Shown here: positions 8,681 to 18,275 of the stretch, piece after piece
Position numbering within the stretch: position 1 is the first letter of the stretch
How the letters are laid out: every line of letters begins with the position of its first letter
Source: CBDANW01 sp965197825
GTDB lineage: Bacteria > Acidobacteriota > Vicinamibacteria > Marinacidobacterales > DATDRI01
Direction: 5' to 3'
DNA: 64,000 nucleotides
Assembly (NCBI GenBank): GCA_965197825.1
Contig: CBDANW010000002.1
Span: 1,178,001-1,242,000 of the forward strand
Translations under genes and position numbers: made by a program
Notes under the pieces: model-generated
Seen by the model: only the letters and a program-made list of their open reading frames with translations
Databases searched by the model: none
Told to the model about the DNA's origin: nothing

Positions 8681-10234
8681 TCAAACTTTTTCGGAGATAG
8701 ACTTCGCCTGCGTAAACAGCAAGAGATAGTCTCTGCCGCCAGCCTTCGAGTCCGTCCCGGACATATTGAACCCGCCGAAGGGGTGGGCGCCCACCAGCGC
8801 GCCGGTGCATTTCCGGTTGAAGTACAGATTGCCCACGTGGAATCGCTTGGTTGCGGTCTCCATCTTCTCGCGGCTGCTGGTGTAGAGGGAGCCGGTGAGC
8901 CCATACTCCGTGTCGTTCACTAGCTTCAACGCCTCGTCGAAGTCCTTCGCTCGGTGAGCCGCCAGCACCGGCCCGAAGATCTCTTCCTGTGCGATGGTCG
9001 CCTTAGGATCCACATCGGCAATGATGGTGGGACGGATGAAATAGCCTTCCGCATCAGGTATCGCACCGCCGCCGGTCAATAAACGCCCCCCCTCCGAGAT
9101 TCCTTTTTTGATGTAGCCAAGGATGGACTCCATGGCCGACTTGTTGATGACGGGACCGATCGTGTAGCGGGGATCGTCAGTCGGCCCTGCCTGCAGCTTC
9201 TCGGCGTGGTCCTTCAGCTTCCCGAGGAAGCTGTCGTATATCTTTTCATCGATGATGACGCGGGAGCAGGCCGAGCACTTCTGTCCGGTATAGCTGAAGG
9301 CCGAAGCTGCGACGCCCGCAACGGCTGCATCGATATCTGCATCACCATCCACGATGATCCCGTCCTTGCCGCCCATCTCGACAATGACCCGTCGGATCCA
9401 GATCTGTCCCGGTACGGTGCGAGCGGCCTTCTCGTTGATTCCGAGACCAACCTCCTTGGAACCGGTGAAAGCGATCATGCGGGTTTTGGGATGCGTGACC
9501 AGGGTGTCGCCCACGGTTCCGCCAGAGCCGCTGACGAAGTTCAAGACGCCCTTCGGCAGACCCACCTCGTCCATAATCTCGAAAAACTTGAAGCCGATGG
9601 CCGGGGAGTCGGACGACGGTTTCAAAACGACGGTGTTGCCCGTGACGATCGCTGCGCTGGCCATTCCGACCAAGATGGCGAACGGGAAGTTCCAGGGCGG
9701 GATCACGACGGTTGCGCCGAGAGGAATGTAACGCAATTCGCTCTTTTCCGTCGGGATCTGAACCAGTGGTTGGGGCCCGTCGAGACGAAGATTCTCGCGG
9801 GCGTAGAGCTCGACGAAATCGATGGCCTCGGCCACGTCCGCATCGGCCTCGACCCAGCTCTTGCCCACCTCATAGACCATCCAAGCCGCGAGCTCGTACT
9901 TCCGCTTCCGCATGACCTGGGCGGCATCCATGAGGTAGCGCGAGCGCTCCGTCGCCGGTGTGAACTGCCAACTCTGGAACGTCTCGTGGGCTACCTCGAC
10001 CGCCTTCCCAGCCATCCCCAGAGTGGCTCGTTGGAAGACACCAACGACTTCGTTGGGTCGGGCGGGGTTGATCGACCGCAGCTTCTCATCGGCCTTCAGG
10101 CGTTCGCCCCCGATCACGAGCTCGTGCTCGGCCCCCATGCGCTGCTTTACGTAGGCCAACGCCTCGAGCATGGCTTTCTTGTTTTCCTCCCGGCCGAAGT
10201 CGGTAAGAGGCTCGTTAACGAAAGGCTGAATCAT
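8681..10234 (-). CDS. pruA: L-glutamate gamma-semialdehyde (delta-1-pyrroline-5-carboxylate) dehydrogenase
   Basis: NAD-dependent aldehyde dehydrogenase of the monofunctional P5C dehydrogenase type, completing proline (and arginine/ornithine) breakdown to glutamate in the cytoplasm. Hallmarks are ATVVIPPWNFPFAILVGM, NTVVLKPSSDSP, the nucleotide-binding FTGSKEVGLGI, the Glu of VIVEMGGKDG and the catalytic Cys in SYTGQKCSACSR. The C terminus has the family-typical GALVGAHPFGGFNMSGTDSK. About 517 residues, normal for the family. I start at ATG 10234, preceded by GGGGGGAG, rather than at ATG 10249. No proline dehydrogenase is nearby. The name rocA is also used for this enzyme. Confidence 0.93.
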   Translation of the reverse strand: MIQPFVNEPLTDFGREENKKAMLEALAYVKQRMGAEHELVIGGERLKADEKLRSINPARPNEVVGVFQRATLGMAGKAVEVAHETFQSWQFTPATERSRYLMDAAQVMRKRKYELAAWMVYEVGKSWVEADADVAEAIDFVELYARENLRLDGPQPLVQIPTEKSELRYIPLGATVVIPPWNFPFAILVGMASAAIVTGNTVVLKPSSDSPAIGFKFFEIMDEVGLPKGVLNFVSGSGGTVGDTLVTHPKTRMIAFTGSKEVGLGINEKAARTVPGQIWIRRVIVEMGGKDGIIVDGDADIDAAVAGVAASAFSYTGQKCSACSRVIIDEKIYDSFLGKLKDHAEKLQAGPTDDPRYTIGPVINKSAMESILGYIKKGISEGGRLLTGGGAIPDAEGYFIRPTIIADVDPKATIAQEEIFGPVLAAHRAKDFDEALKLVNDTEYGLTGSLYTSSREKMETATKRFHVGNLYFNRKCTGALVGAHPFGGFNMSGTDSKAGGRDYLLLFTQAKSISEKV

Positions 10235-10369
10235 GACAACTCCCCCCATCCTTGGTGGAGATTCTTCGTGCAGAAACTACCACAACTTCTCAAAAGGAGC
10301 GACGCGGTCACTCACCTTCGGCCGGGGCGTCGGCTCAGAGGAGTGATCGAGGAGCCCCCCCACGCACAA

Positions 10370-10410
10370 ACCCTCCGCTCGACCTCTGCTTGCGCGGCCG
10401 ACCGGAGGGT
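10370..10410. terminator. Inverted repeat between pruA and HU genes
   Basis: ACCCTCCG at 10370-10377 pairs with CGGAGGGT at 10403-10410, with partial extension inside. It lies between the pruA start and the HU stop and could end the HU transcript. No T-run follows, so the call is weak. Just after it, TAGTGTCCTGTATCA at 10412-10426 matches the tip of the miniature elements at 53070 and 57890. Confidence 0.35.
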
Positions 10411-10517
10411 TAGTGTCCTGTATCAAGGAGACCCCGGCGACAGAACGGCTACCGGAGGACCCACTCTTGGCGGAGAGCCCTCCCGCGAGCTAGTGCTCGA
10501 TAACGAAAAGACTCGGG

Positions 10518-10817
10518 TTACTTCTTAGGCGGAAAAATAGCGTCCTTGCAAACCTTGGAAACGCGAAACTTCACCACCGTCTTTGCCGGGATCTGAATCT
10601 CTTCGCCCGTCTGTGGATTCCGCCCCTTCCGGGCCTTCCGGTGAGATTTCACGAGCTTGCCGATTCCGGGTATGACGAACTGCCCCGCCCGCTTGGTCTC
10701 CTTGACCGCCAGATCCGCTAGCTCCTCTAGAATGTTGGCCGACTCCTTCTTGCTGAGGTTGATCTTTTCCGCCATGTAGCTGACGACCTGAGTCTTGGTC
10801 ATTGCCTTGTTCGCCAT
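10518..10817 (-). CDS. HU/IHF-family DNA-binding protein
   Basis: 99 residues, the usual HU size. It starts MANKAMTKTQVVSYMAEKIN, has the beta-arm motif GRNPQTGEEIQIPAK, and ends in a Lys-rich tail (AIFPPKK). It is a nucleoid-associated dimer that bends DNA non-specifically. The start at 10817 follows AAAGGAGAACAGCG, a strong ribosome site; an in-frame upstream ATG at 10859 is rejected for that reason. Monocistronic. Confidence 0.92.
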   Translation of the reverse strand: MANKAMTKTQVVSYMAEKINLSKKESANILEELADLAVKETKRAGQFVIPGIGKLVKSHRKARKGRNPQTGEEIQIPAKTVVKFRVSKVCKDAIFPPKK

Positions 10818-11246
10818 TCGCTGTTCTCCTTTCGAAGAAACGTACAGCATAGCCTCCAACTAGCAGGGTTCACTGCAGCCGCCGCCTAGGAGGCACGACC
10901 GCCAAGTCACCCTACTCGCCCTCTGACACCCGATTGTAATCAGTTGGACGGGAGCTAAACTGCGATATTTTAAACGCGCGCGGGCTTTCCTGCAAGGGAA
11001 GAAACGAAAAAAACCCGCTCCAGATGCCCTCTCCGCCCCACCCGGGCAGCCGGGCGGCCCGGCTCGACGGTCCCCCTCCGCGAACTGCCCAGCCTCCGTC
11101 CGACACCGAGAACCGGTAAACTCCCCGCTTGCGGGAAGATGGGGCTCGTAGCAGTAACCAGAGATCTATTCAAATCTGTTCAAAAAGGCGACTTAGCAGG
11201 TTCACTGGGGGGGTAGGTGAAAAGAAAATATCTCAAATCGAGGGTG
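10818..11246. other. Intergenic region between HU gene and IS66
   Basis: About 430 bases. It must contain the HU promoter, which I cannot place with confidence. AT-rich patches lie around 10935-10970 and 11150-11240. No gene or repeat is recognised. Confidence 0.4.
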
Positions 11247-11333
11247 GACGGATTGTAACTCCTCGCCGTGGCCCGTCGTGACAAGCGTGTCGGAATGTTC
11301 CATCGTGAGCAGTCTTGAAAGGAGTGCGAAGCG

Positions 11334-11678
11334 ATGGAAGCGAGGACAGCATTTCGTAGGCGAGCACGTGAAGAAAATCGTGGCCGCACAGGTCGAGGGC
11401 GGCGTTACTCGCGGGAACAACGTCGCGAAGCGGTGCTGTATCTGAATCAGATGAAGGATCAGGGCGCGAGCCTTGAGGGTGTCGCGAGGGGGCTCGGGGT
11501 GAGTGGCTGGAGTCTATCTCGATGGAATCGAGAGGAGGCTATGAGGGGTATCGTTCGGCGTGTCGAAGTCGTGGAATCGGAAAAACGCACGGAGATTACG
11601 CTGGTAACCCCGCGAGGGTATCGAATCGAGGGTCTGTCGGAACAGCGGCTGCTGCGGCTTGTTGAGCAGCTGGGATGA
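11334..11678 (+). CDS. tnpA: IS66 accessory protein TnpA
   Basis: 114 residues. An IS66 OrfA-type helix-turn-helix: RRYSREQRREAVLYLNQMK, then GASLEGVARGLGVSGWSLSR, then the TLVTPRGYRIEGL strand. Its stop overlaps the tnpB start by four bases (ATGA at 11675-11678), the usual IS66 coupling. It is needed with TnpB for transposition in the family; its exact role is not settled. Confidence 0.88.
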   Translation: MEARTAFRRRAREENRGRTGRGRRYSREQRREAVLYLNQMKDQGASLEGVARGLGVSGWSLSRWNREEAMRGIVRRVEVVESEKRTEITLVTPRGYRIEGLSEQRLLRLVEQLG

Positions 11679-12055
11679 AGTGGAATAGCCGTCGGGTGTC
11701 GGCATGGGCGTACGCGGCGCCGGCGGATCTCCGCAAGGGCTTTGACGGTCTGTCGGCGCTGGTGATGAACGAGCTTGGTCGTGACCCGCTGAGCGGTGAG
11801 CTGTACTTGTTCGTCAGCCGCAACCGAATCCGCGCGAAAGTTCTGCACTGGGACGGGACCGGACTGTGCGTCTACGCGAAACGTCTCGAAGAGGGAAAGT
11901 TCGCATGCCTGTGGTCCAGCGGTGACGGCGAGCCAGTGCGACTGACGACGACAGAGTTGTCGTTGTTTCTGGAGGTGAGCCGGTTGGTCGGAAAAATATC
12001 TTTGTCACCTCCTGAAATGAAGCATTTTTCACTTGCCGTGAGATCGTCTCTATGA
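11675..12055 (+). CDS. tnpB: IS66 accessory protein TnpB (Orf2)
   Basis: 126 residues. Family hallmarks are APADLRKGFDGLSALV, DPLSGELYLFVSRNR and KVLHWDGTGLCVYAKRLEEG. It overlaps tnpA by four bases and is 14 bases upstream of tnpC. Normal length. Known to be required for IS66 movement; the biochemical role is unclear. Confidence 0.92.
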   Translation: MKWNSRRVSAWAYAAPADLRKGFDGLSALVMNELGRDPLSGELYLFVSRNRIRAKVLHWDGTGLCVYAKRLEEGKFACLWSSGDGEPVRLTTTELSLFLEVSRLVGKISLSPPEMKHFSLAVRSSL

Positions 12056-12069
12056 TCTAATCGTATTCC

Positions 12070-13578
12070 GTGGTTCGCATAAAAAACGAACACGACCTCG
12101 AAACACTCCGCCAGATAGCTCTCCTCGTTGATAACGAGAACCAGCGCCTCGTCAATGAAAACGTTCGTCTGCGAGTGGAACTGGCGAGACTCCATGGTGT
12201 GCCGGAAACGGAGCAACTTGAACTGTCGGTTCTCAAGCAACTACAGGAAAAGCGAGAGAGCATTTTCCGCATCGACGAAAAGCGGACCCGGAAGAAAACG
12301 AAGGCTAAAAAGAACAAGAAGAAAGGGCACGGCCCGCGCGAACAGCCTCATCTTCCCGTGGTCGACAAAGTAATCGAACTCGCCGAGACAGAGAAAAAGT
12401 GCTCGGTGTGCGACGGCGAGCTGGCGGGTCAATACGAGGAATCGGAAGTGGTGACGGTGGTGAAGCGGAGCTTCGTCATCGAACGGCATTTGCGGAAAAA
12501 GTACCGCTGCCGATGTAACGCGAACGTCGTCACCGCACCGGCGGCGACGAAGCTTCAGCCCGGAGGCCGCTACTCGGTGGAGTTCGCGACCGAAGTGGCC
12601 ATCAGCAAGTACCTGGACCATATGCCTCTCGAGCGCCAGGTTCGAATGATGCGCCGCGAAGGGCTAGATATCGACAGCCAGACGCTGTGGGACCAGCTGA
12701 ACGTACTGGCACGTCATCTGAATCCGGTGTACGACGCTCTGGGAGAGAAGGTTTTGGAGTCACCCGTCATCCACGCCGACGAAACGCGGTGGCCTCTGAT
12801 GGGCTCGATGAAGAAGTCGGCGGGCACGGTGTGGGGCGTTTCGAGTCCGGACATCGCGTACTACCGAATGCTGCCGACGAAATCGACGGAAGATGGCCAA
12901 AAGGTGCTGGGGACCTACTCCGGCATCGCGATTGTGGACGGCTACGCGGTGTACGAGGTGCTAGCTCGTGCCGGTCCAGACGGCTACGCGGCTCGTGCCG
13001 GTCCACAGTTTCGTCTCGCCCACTGCTGGGCGCACGTGAAAAGAAAGTTCGACGAAGCCAGCGAGCACTACCCGCAAGCTTGCTCCGAAGTGCTTCGTTT
13101 GATCGGAGAGCTGTACGAAGTCGAACGCGAGGTCCCGGGTCCGTTTCCCGGCGATGAAAAAGCTCAGAAACTGAGACTTCGTTTACGCAAGCAACGTTCG
13201 CAGCGGATCTTGAAAGCGATTCGGCAATGGGGCGAGAGCCAAAGAGGATTGCCGCGAAGCGACTTCGGCAAGGCGGTCCGCTACATGCTGGAGAGATGGG
13301 AGACACTCACGCTGTTCGCCGAAAACCCTCTCGTCTGGCTTGACAACAATCACGCCGAGCGCGCCCTGAGGGAACCTGTCGTCGGTCGCAAAAATCACTA
13401 CGGCAGTCGAACGAAACGCGGAACCGACGTCGCAGCGCTGTTCTACACCCTGTGCGAGACCGCGAAGCTTCAGAACGTCGACCCCAGGGCCTACATGCTC
13501 GAAGCGGCCTACGCCGCCATCAACCAGCCAGGAACCGTGTTACTCCCCGACGCCCTACGCGACAACTCCGCTGCGTAG
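12070..13578 (+). CDS. tnpC: IS66 transposase TnpC
   Basis: 502 residues, full length for IS66 DDE transposases. It has an N-terminal leucine-zipper-like helix (IALLVDNENQRLVNENVRL), a Lys-rich linker, a CxxC zinc-finger half (CSVCDGELAG), then the catalytic core with HADETRWPLMGS, DGYAVYEVL, HCWAHVKRKFDEA and the C-terminal DNNHAERALREPVVGRKN. A 33-base repeat within the core (AGPDGYAARAGPQ) is shared by all copies. Start taken at GTG 12070. Confidence 0.93.
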   Translation: MVRIKNEHDLETLRQIALLVDNENQRLVNENVRLRVELARLHGVPETEQLELSVLKQLQEKRESIFRIDEKRTRKKTKAKKNKKKGHGPREQPHLPVVDKVIELAETEKKCSVCDGELAGQYEESEVVTVVKRSFVIERHLRKKYRCRCNANVVTAPAATKLQPGGRYSVEFATEVAISKYLDHMPLERQVRMMRREGLDIDSQTLWDQLNVLARHLNPVYDALGEKVLESPVIHADETRWPLMGSMKKSAGTVWGVSSPDIAYYRMLPTKSTEDGQKVLGTYSGIAIVDGYAVYEVLARAGPDGYAARAGPQFRLAHCWAHVKRKFDEASEHYPQACSEVLRLIGELYEVEREVPGPFPGDEKAQKLRLRLRKQRSQRILKAIRQWGESQRGLPRSDFGKAVRYMLERWETLTLFAENPLVWLDNNHAERALREPVVGRKNHYGSRTKRGTDVAALFYTLCETAKLQNVDPRAYMLEAAYAAINQPGTVLLPDALRDNSAA

Positions 13579-13655
13579 CTTCTCCTCCGAATCGCGACGT
13601 TCCAACCCGCTCCAGTGGGGCACGGCGAGGAGTTAGGACGGATGAGGTGCTATTC

Positions 13656-13702
13656 TGGCGTCAATTAGCTTGGTTGCTGCTGTCAAGCCGTGTCAGACGC
13701 CG
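13656..13702. repeat. GGCGTC-bounded palindromic repeat (solo)
   Basis: Begins GGCGTCAATTAGCTTGG and ends GTGTCAGACGCC with TTGGTTGCTGCTGTCAAGC between. It is the same unit as the arrays at 55076-55222 and 56994-57215. It lies just outside the IS66. Confidence 0.65.
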
Positions 13703-14321
13703 GCCGGAAAACTCGTCTTATACGAGCAGGAACTTCAGAGCCAATCCCGTTCGCATGAGCGGCTGGCAGGTGGTCTTCGCGGCTCGGGCAACCAAGCCTT
13801 GCGAGAGCCAAGCAAGCTAGACGGTTTCGCGGCTGCGGAGAGTCGTCGAGTTGGAGAAGGAGGTGATGCCGTAAGTTGAGTTTTTAGAAAGGAGTACACG
13901 CTCAAGACCAAAGGGCAGGGATGGTGTCGTGGGTGTTCGTCATCGAGGACCAAACTGGAACCTAGTTGAAGGTACGTTTTTTGTACGGTGAGCTCCACCG
14001 GAACTGACGCCTGCGGAGAGGAAGGCTCTGGCTCCAGCACACGCTGGAGTGAAACCGGCCTTTGTGAAGCAGGAACTGGGCATGATCAGATTGGATCACG
14101 TTCTGGAGAGCGGCGCCCTGGCCCCGACCTCGCTATAATGCAGCACTGTGCTTTCTCGCCCTACCCGTGCCCTGGAGCGCTTGCCCAGTCTTTGTGGCGC
14201 GGCGTGCTCGTGGAGGCGTATCCTGCGGCGGACTTGCAGTGTGCCTGTCCGTGGGGGGGGGTGGCGGTTCGAGCGGGAGCCGACTCTGGACGTCTTGGTA
14301 CCTGGGAACGGAGCTAGCCCC
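13703..14321. other. Long non-coding gap before thioesterase gene
   Basis: About 620 bases with no convincing gene on either strand; the open frames here lack family features. GAAGGAGGTGATGCC near 13856 looks like an orphan ribosome site, possibly the start of a lost gene. The thioesterase promoter must lie toward the end; CTATAAT at 14133-14139 is a candidate -10 box. Confidence 0.4.
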
Positions 14322-14714
14322 ATGAAGAAGAACCCCCGGCCCGGTCTCGAGCACGATCTCGAGCGCGTCGTGACGCGCGAGCTCAGCGTGCGAGGCCTGC
14401 GGGACGTCCCGCCGGTTCTCGCCACCGCGGAGATGATCCGGCTGATGGAGATAGCCGCGCATCTTCTCCTCGAACCCTTCTACGGCGAGGGAGAATCTTC
14501 GGTGGGCACGAAGGTCGACGTCCGTCACACCGCAGCTACTCCTCTCGGTATGCGAGTCCGGACGCACGCGAAGCTCGTCGCGGTCGACGGGAATCGGTAC
14601 TACTTCGAGGTCGCCTCCTACGACGAGAAAGGCGAGATCGGACGAGGCACGCACGAGCGCACGGTGATCGACATCGCACGCTTTCGCGCCAGCATGGAGA
14701 AGAAGCTGCAGTAG
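14322..14714 (+). CDS. Hotdog-fold thioesterase, FlK-like
   Basis: About 130 residues with the single-domain acyl-CoA thioesterase look: TAEMIRLMEIAAHLLLEPF, then SSVGTKVDVRHTAATPLGM, then VASYDEKGEIGRGTHERTV. These match the fluoroacetyl-CoA thioesterase (FlK) subgroup, where a central helix and the GTxVxxxHxAAT segment line the active site. The substrate is unknown; such proteins usually act as housekeeping acyl-CoA hydrolases. ATG 14322 is chosen because the conserved region starts shortly after; longer in-frame starts have no homology-like content. Confidence 0.8.
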   Translation: MKKNPRPGLEHDLERVVTRELSVRGLRDVPPVLATAEMIRLMEIAAHLLLEPFYGEGESSVGTKVDVRHTAATPLGMRVRTHAKLVAVDGNRYYFEVASYDEKGEIGRGTHERTVIDIARFRASMEKKLQ

Positions 14715-14719
14715 GTTGT

Positions 14720-17700
14720 TTAGGGTCGTCCTTGCTCCAAAAGACGATCGACCTGGAGAAACCTCCCTTTCGATACGACCCCGTCGACCCTCCGGAGGTT
14801 GCGAATGTCCGCCACCGGGTCCCCATCCAAGATGACCAGGTCGGCGAACCGTCCGGGAAGGATGCTTCCTAGATCGTCCGAGGCGCCCAGGGCCTCAGCG
14901 GCTACCTGAGTCGCCGAATGAATTGCCTGAAGCGGCCCTAGGCCCGCCTCCGACATCTGCTCGATTTCGAGGATCAAACCATACCCGTAGGGAACGATCG
15001 GCGCGTCGGTACCCGCCACGATGCGCCCGCCAGCAGCGGAGATAGCACGCAGCGTCTGGAAGATCGGCAACATGATCTCTTCGCGCTCGGCCACTTCCCC
15101 GACTGGCGCGCGGCGCGCGGCACCGAGCGCCCAGGGTGGAAGAAGCGCGGCCAGGCGGGCATCATCGAGGAGCTCCGGTTCGCGAGCGAGCGCGAGTTGG
15201 AACCCTCCCGTGATCAGGATCGTCGGGGTGACATACACCCCGGAGCGCGACACAAGGTCGACAACGTCACGGTAGCTCCTCCGTAGAGCGGAGATCTTGG
15301 GAGAGAAGCCCCGCCGGCTCGTTCCCCTGAGATGCTCGATGCCATCCACACCAAACGCGACCGCGGGGTAAATCTCATGGGAGGTGACAAAGATGCCGCG
15401 GCGGTGAGCTTCCTCGACGGTTCTCCGTTGTAGCTCATCGGAAAGCCGTACGTACGTCTTGACCAGGTCGTAGTCGAGTGTGAACGCCCGACGGAGCTCT
15501 CGCAGAAGCTCTTCTTCAGTCTCGATCGCCAGATAGTCCGGATAGTAAATTCGTCCGCCATCGAGAGCGAAACCGCTCGCGAAGATTCGCGGCCCGACGC
15601 GTCGTCCGGAATCGATACTTTCCTGCTCTTCCAACGTCCGGTAGATGGACCCGCTGGTGCTGCGAATCGAGGTGACACCGAAGGCCAACCACAGACGGCC
15701 TTGACGACTCCCGAAGTCGGGAAGAGTGAGGTGGGCGTGCATGTCGATGAGACCCGGGATCACGGACTTGCCCGTTGCGTCGATGGTTGGGACGTCATCG
15801 GCAGGCTCGCTTCCCGTAGGCCCGATGCTCTGAATTCGGCCCGCCTCGATAAGGATGTCCATGTTGTCGCGAGGAGGCACCCCGGTTCCGTCGATGACGC
15901 GAGCGTTTCGGATCACCATCCTTCCCACCGGCGCTTGCACTCGGTAGCTAAGATCCAAAGCGATCTCGCTCGTGCGTCCCCCGTCGATGTCGGCACGAGT
16001 CAGCTTGTCCCCGGCGAGAAAGAGGACGCTCCGTGAGTCCGGAGACCACTGTGGAAAGTGGATCGGCGAATCGAAGACTCGCCGCGGTGCGTCCGTCGGC
16101 TCTCCGTCCGGAGTTACCGGGAGGATGTAGAGCGCTCCATCCATGGCGAAGGCGAGCTTTCGGCCATCCGGACTCCAAGTCGGTCCGTCCCCAGTGCGGG
16201 AGCCGACGCTCTTGCCTGACAAGTCTCCCTGGAGCTCGATCGTTCGCTCCTCCCCAGAATCCTTGGAGACCACGACGAGACGGTTGCCCCCCTCCCGAAA
16301 GCGTTTCGAGTAGGTCTCCATCACCACCACCACCAAGTGTTGACTGTCACTCGACCAGCTCGGCGAGCCTGCCCAGCGTCGACTCGTCCGAACCAGTCTG
16401 GGGCGGCCTCCTTCGGCAGGAATCACATAGAGGTGATCCTCCTCATCGGTGAACGCGATCCATTGGCCGTCGGGAGACCAGACCGGCGTCACTTCTGCTC
16501 CCGGGAGATCGGTCAGCCTCGTCGCCTCGCCGCCGGGAGCCGCGTCCGCCTTCTTCCTCCACAGATCCATGCTGCCGGCGCGATCGGAAGAGAAGACGAT
16601 GTCCCGACCGTCCGGCGACCAGCTGGGATCGGAGTCCAGGTACTCGTCGCGGGTCAACAGGATGGGATTGAGCCCATCGGCGCGGGCGACCCAGATATCC
16701 CCGAGCGCGGTAAGCGCGAGCTGATTGCCGTCGGGGGAGAGCACTGGTCCGACGATACCGCGTACTGGCCGCCGCTCCTCGGGGGACAGTCTTGCCGCAC
16801 GCCTCGAGTATGCGGGCCGGTTCAGAGCGACCGTGACCGAGAAAGAGATGGTTTGCGGCGAAGTCTCTCCAGCGCGCAGCCGGCGGATGCGGCCATCCGA
16901 GGTGTACAGGAGGCCGCCTTCGGGCATCCACTGAGCGCGAAACGGAAAGACATCCTCGCCAGATGTCCTCTTGACCGATTCGCCGCCGCGCGCCGGGACG
17001 ACTACGAGATCGCTCGCGATGCCTTCCGAAAAACGCCGGTTGGAAACCTCGTAGGCACGTTCCTCAAGAAGTTGCATGGCGATTTGCCGTCCATCCCGAC
17101 TCCAGGATGGGCTCGCCGCTTTGCCCTCGAAAAAGGCGATCCTCGACTCTTGACCGCCTCGCGCCCCGATTCTCCAAAGCTCGGTGGTCCCGACCTCGCC
17201 TCGGCCGGATAGGAACGCGATTTCGCTTCCATCCGGCGACCAGGCGGGCATGTAGTCGTCCGCTTGGTTGGTGGTAACTTGGGAGACCTCGCTATCGGCG
17301 ACATCCAGAATCCACACGTCATAGTTGCCGGAGCGGTCCGAGGAGAATGCGACGCGTGTCCCGTCTTGCGACCAAACGGGCTCACGATCGTCGAACGGAC
17401 CTTCGGTCAGAGGCTCGAGCCCATTCCCATTGGCATCGATCGCCCAGATGTCCCAGCTCCCTCTCCGATAGGACTGAAACACGATGCGGCTACCGTCGGG
17501 TGAGTAGTCGGGCCGTCGGTCATCACCCAGACCGTCGGTGAGAGCCCAGCCCTCTCCTCCTTCAACAGGGAGAGACCAGAGCGTCCCTTGTAGATCCAGT
17601 GCCAGGCTCGAGCCATCCGGAGACAGGGCGACGGCGAAGTTGGTGCCTTCCTCGAGGTTTACCTCGATAGAAGGTGAACCCTCCTGCATTCCGAGCGCCA

Positions 17701-17803
17701 GGCAAAGTACTCCGCCCAAGCTCACTCCAAGCGCGGTCCCAAACCGCCGGCCATGAAAAGAAACCCGACCGGATAGGAAGGGTATCCTTTGAAGTAGGCT
17801 CAT
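14720..17803 (-). CDS. Exported TolB-like beta-propeller fused to amidohydrolase
   Basis: About 1027 residues. A signal or anchor segment (FGTALGVSLGGVLCLALG) opens the protein. About 600 residues of TolB/PD40 propeller repeats follow (ALSPDGSSLALD, DYSPDGSRIVFQS, AWSPDGSEIAFLSGR, TWSPDGRKLAFAMDG). The C-terminal about 390 residues are an amidohydrolase: GKSVIPGLIDMHAHLTLPDF with the HxH metal ligands, VTSHEIYP, GIEHLRG, and AGTDAPIVPYGYG with the late metal Asp. It is probably a periplasmic or secreted hydrolase of cyclic amides or dipeptides; the substrate is unknown. Start ATG 17803 follows AGGAGA; an upstream in-frame start at 17839 is possible. Confidence 0.88.
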   Translation of the reverse strand: MSLLQRIPFLSGRVSFHGRRFGTALGVSLGGVLCLALGMQEGSPSIEVNLEEGTNFAVALSPDGSSLALDLQGTLWSLPVEGGEGWALTDGLGDDRRPDYSPDGSRIVFQSYRRGSWDIWAIDANGNGLEPLTEGPFDDREPVWSQDGTRVAFSSDRSGNYDVWILDVADSEVSQVTTNQADDYMPAWSPDGSEIAFLSGRGEVGTTELWRIGARGGQESRIAFFEGKAASPSWSRDGRQIAMQLLEERAYEVSNRRFSEGIASDLVVVPARGGESVKRTSGEDVFPFRAQWMPEGGLLYTSDGRIRRLRAGETSPQTISFSVTVALNRPAYSRRAARLSPEERRPVRGIVGPVLSPDGNQLALTALGDIWVARADGLNPILLTRDEYLDSDPSWSPDGRDIVFSSDRAGSMDLWRKKADAAPGGEATRLTDLPGAEVTPVWSPDGQWIAFTDEEDHLYVIPAEGGRPRLVRTSRRWAGSPSWSSDSQHLVVVVMETYSKRFREGGNRLVVVSKDSGEERTIELQGDLSGKSVGSRTGDGPTWSPDGRKLAFAMDGALYILPVTPDGEPTDAPRRVFDSPIHFPQWSPDSRSVLFLAGDKLTRADIDGGRTSEIALDLSYRVQAPVGRMVIRNARVIDGTGVPPRDNMDILIEAGRIQSIGPTGSEPADDVPTIDATGKSVIPGLIDMHAHLTLPDFGSRQGRLWLAFGVTSIRSTSGSIYRTLEEQESIDSGRRVGPRIFASGFALDGGRIYYPDYLAIETEEELLRELRRAFTLDYDLVKTYVRLSDELQRRTVEEAHRRGIFVTSHEIYPAVAFGVDGIEHLRGTSRRGFSPKISALRRSYRDVVDLVSRSGVYVTPTILITGGFQLALAREPELLDDARLAALLPPWALGAARRAPVGEVAEREEIMLPIFQTLRAISAAGGRIVAGTDAPIVPYGYGLILEIEQMSEAGLGPLQAIHSATQVAAEALGASDDLGSILPGRFADLVILDGDPVADIRNLRRVDGVVSKGRFLQVDRLLEQGRP

Positions 17804-18138
17804 GCCGATCACGTCTCCTGTTCTCGGGGTAGTTTTCAAGGTCGTTCTCAGGGCTAGGGAAGGCTCAAGCTACACCAGTCGGCCATCCACCTCAACTCGG
17901 CCCATCTCCACCACCCCACGCATTTGACCCCGGAGCCTAAAAAGGGCATCCTAGATGTCCCCAGCCGGCGTCTGACTGGCGTCTGACCACGTCAATTAGG
18001 AGATCCCGTTTGATGACGCCTGAATGCTTGGCCGGATCACTCATTGACGCCAAACTGGCCAAGTCGCATTAAATAACTCCCCCAGCCGCACCGCCGCCGG
18101 TGGAACGGATCGTTCCCCAGCGAGCAAGGATTCCTTTC
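17804..18138. other. Intergenic gap with degenerate GGCGTC repeats
   Basis: About 335 bases. Positions 17965-18052 contain GGCGTCTGACTGGCGTCTGACCA-like and GATGACGCC/TTGACGCC pieces, weak relatives of the palindromic repeats near 55.1 and 57.1 kb. No gene is seen. The amidohydrolase promoter should lie close to 17830-17900. Confidence 0.4.
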
Positions 18139-18275
18139 TCATGATCGATACCGGCTTCGAGAGCTATACCGGGCTAGGCAGTAGTCTCGCTCAAGGACTC
18201 GTTCAGGAACCCTGCGGCCACCGTCACGCGCGAGGCGGTTCGAGAGTAGCGAGAGGTTACGTTGGGAGATCATTC

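Larger units (their letters stand above)
11255..13635 (+). mobile_element. Complete IS66-family element with target duplication
   Basis: 2381 bp. Inverted ends share TAACTCCTCGCCGTG (left 11257-11271; right, reversed, 13621-13635). The same octamer GGACGGAT flanks both sides (11247-11254 and 13636-13643), the 8-bp target duplication typical of IS66. It carries the full tnpA-tnpB-tnpC set. Two partial copies lie at 18276-19171 and 42345-42550. Confidence 0.93.

Noticed and set aside
9206..10528. 440-codon open frame on the plus strand
   Set aside because: It is antisense to pruA, whose motifs are complete; composition is that of a shadow frame in high-GC DNA.
12767..13306. 179-codon minus-strand frame in IS66, also in the second copy
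   Set aside because: It appears in both copies only because tnpC is the same; it is an antisense shadow.
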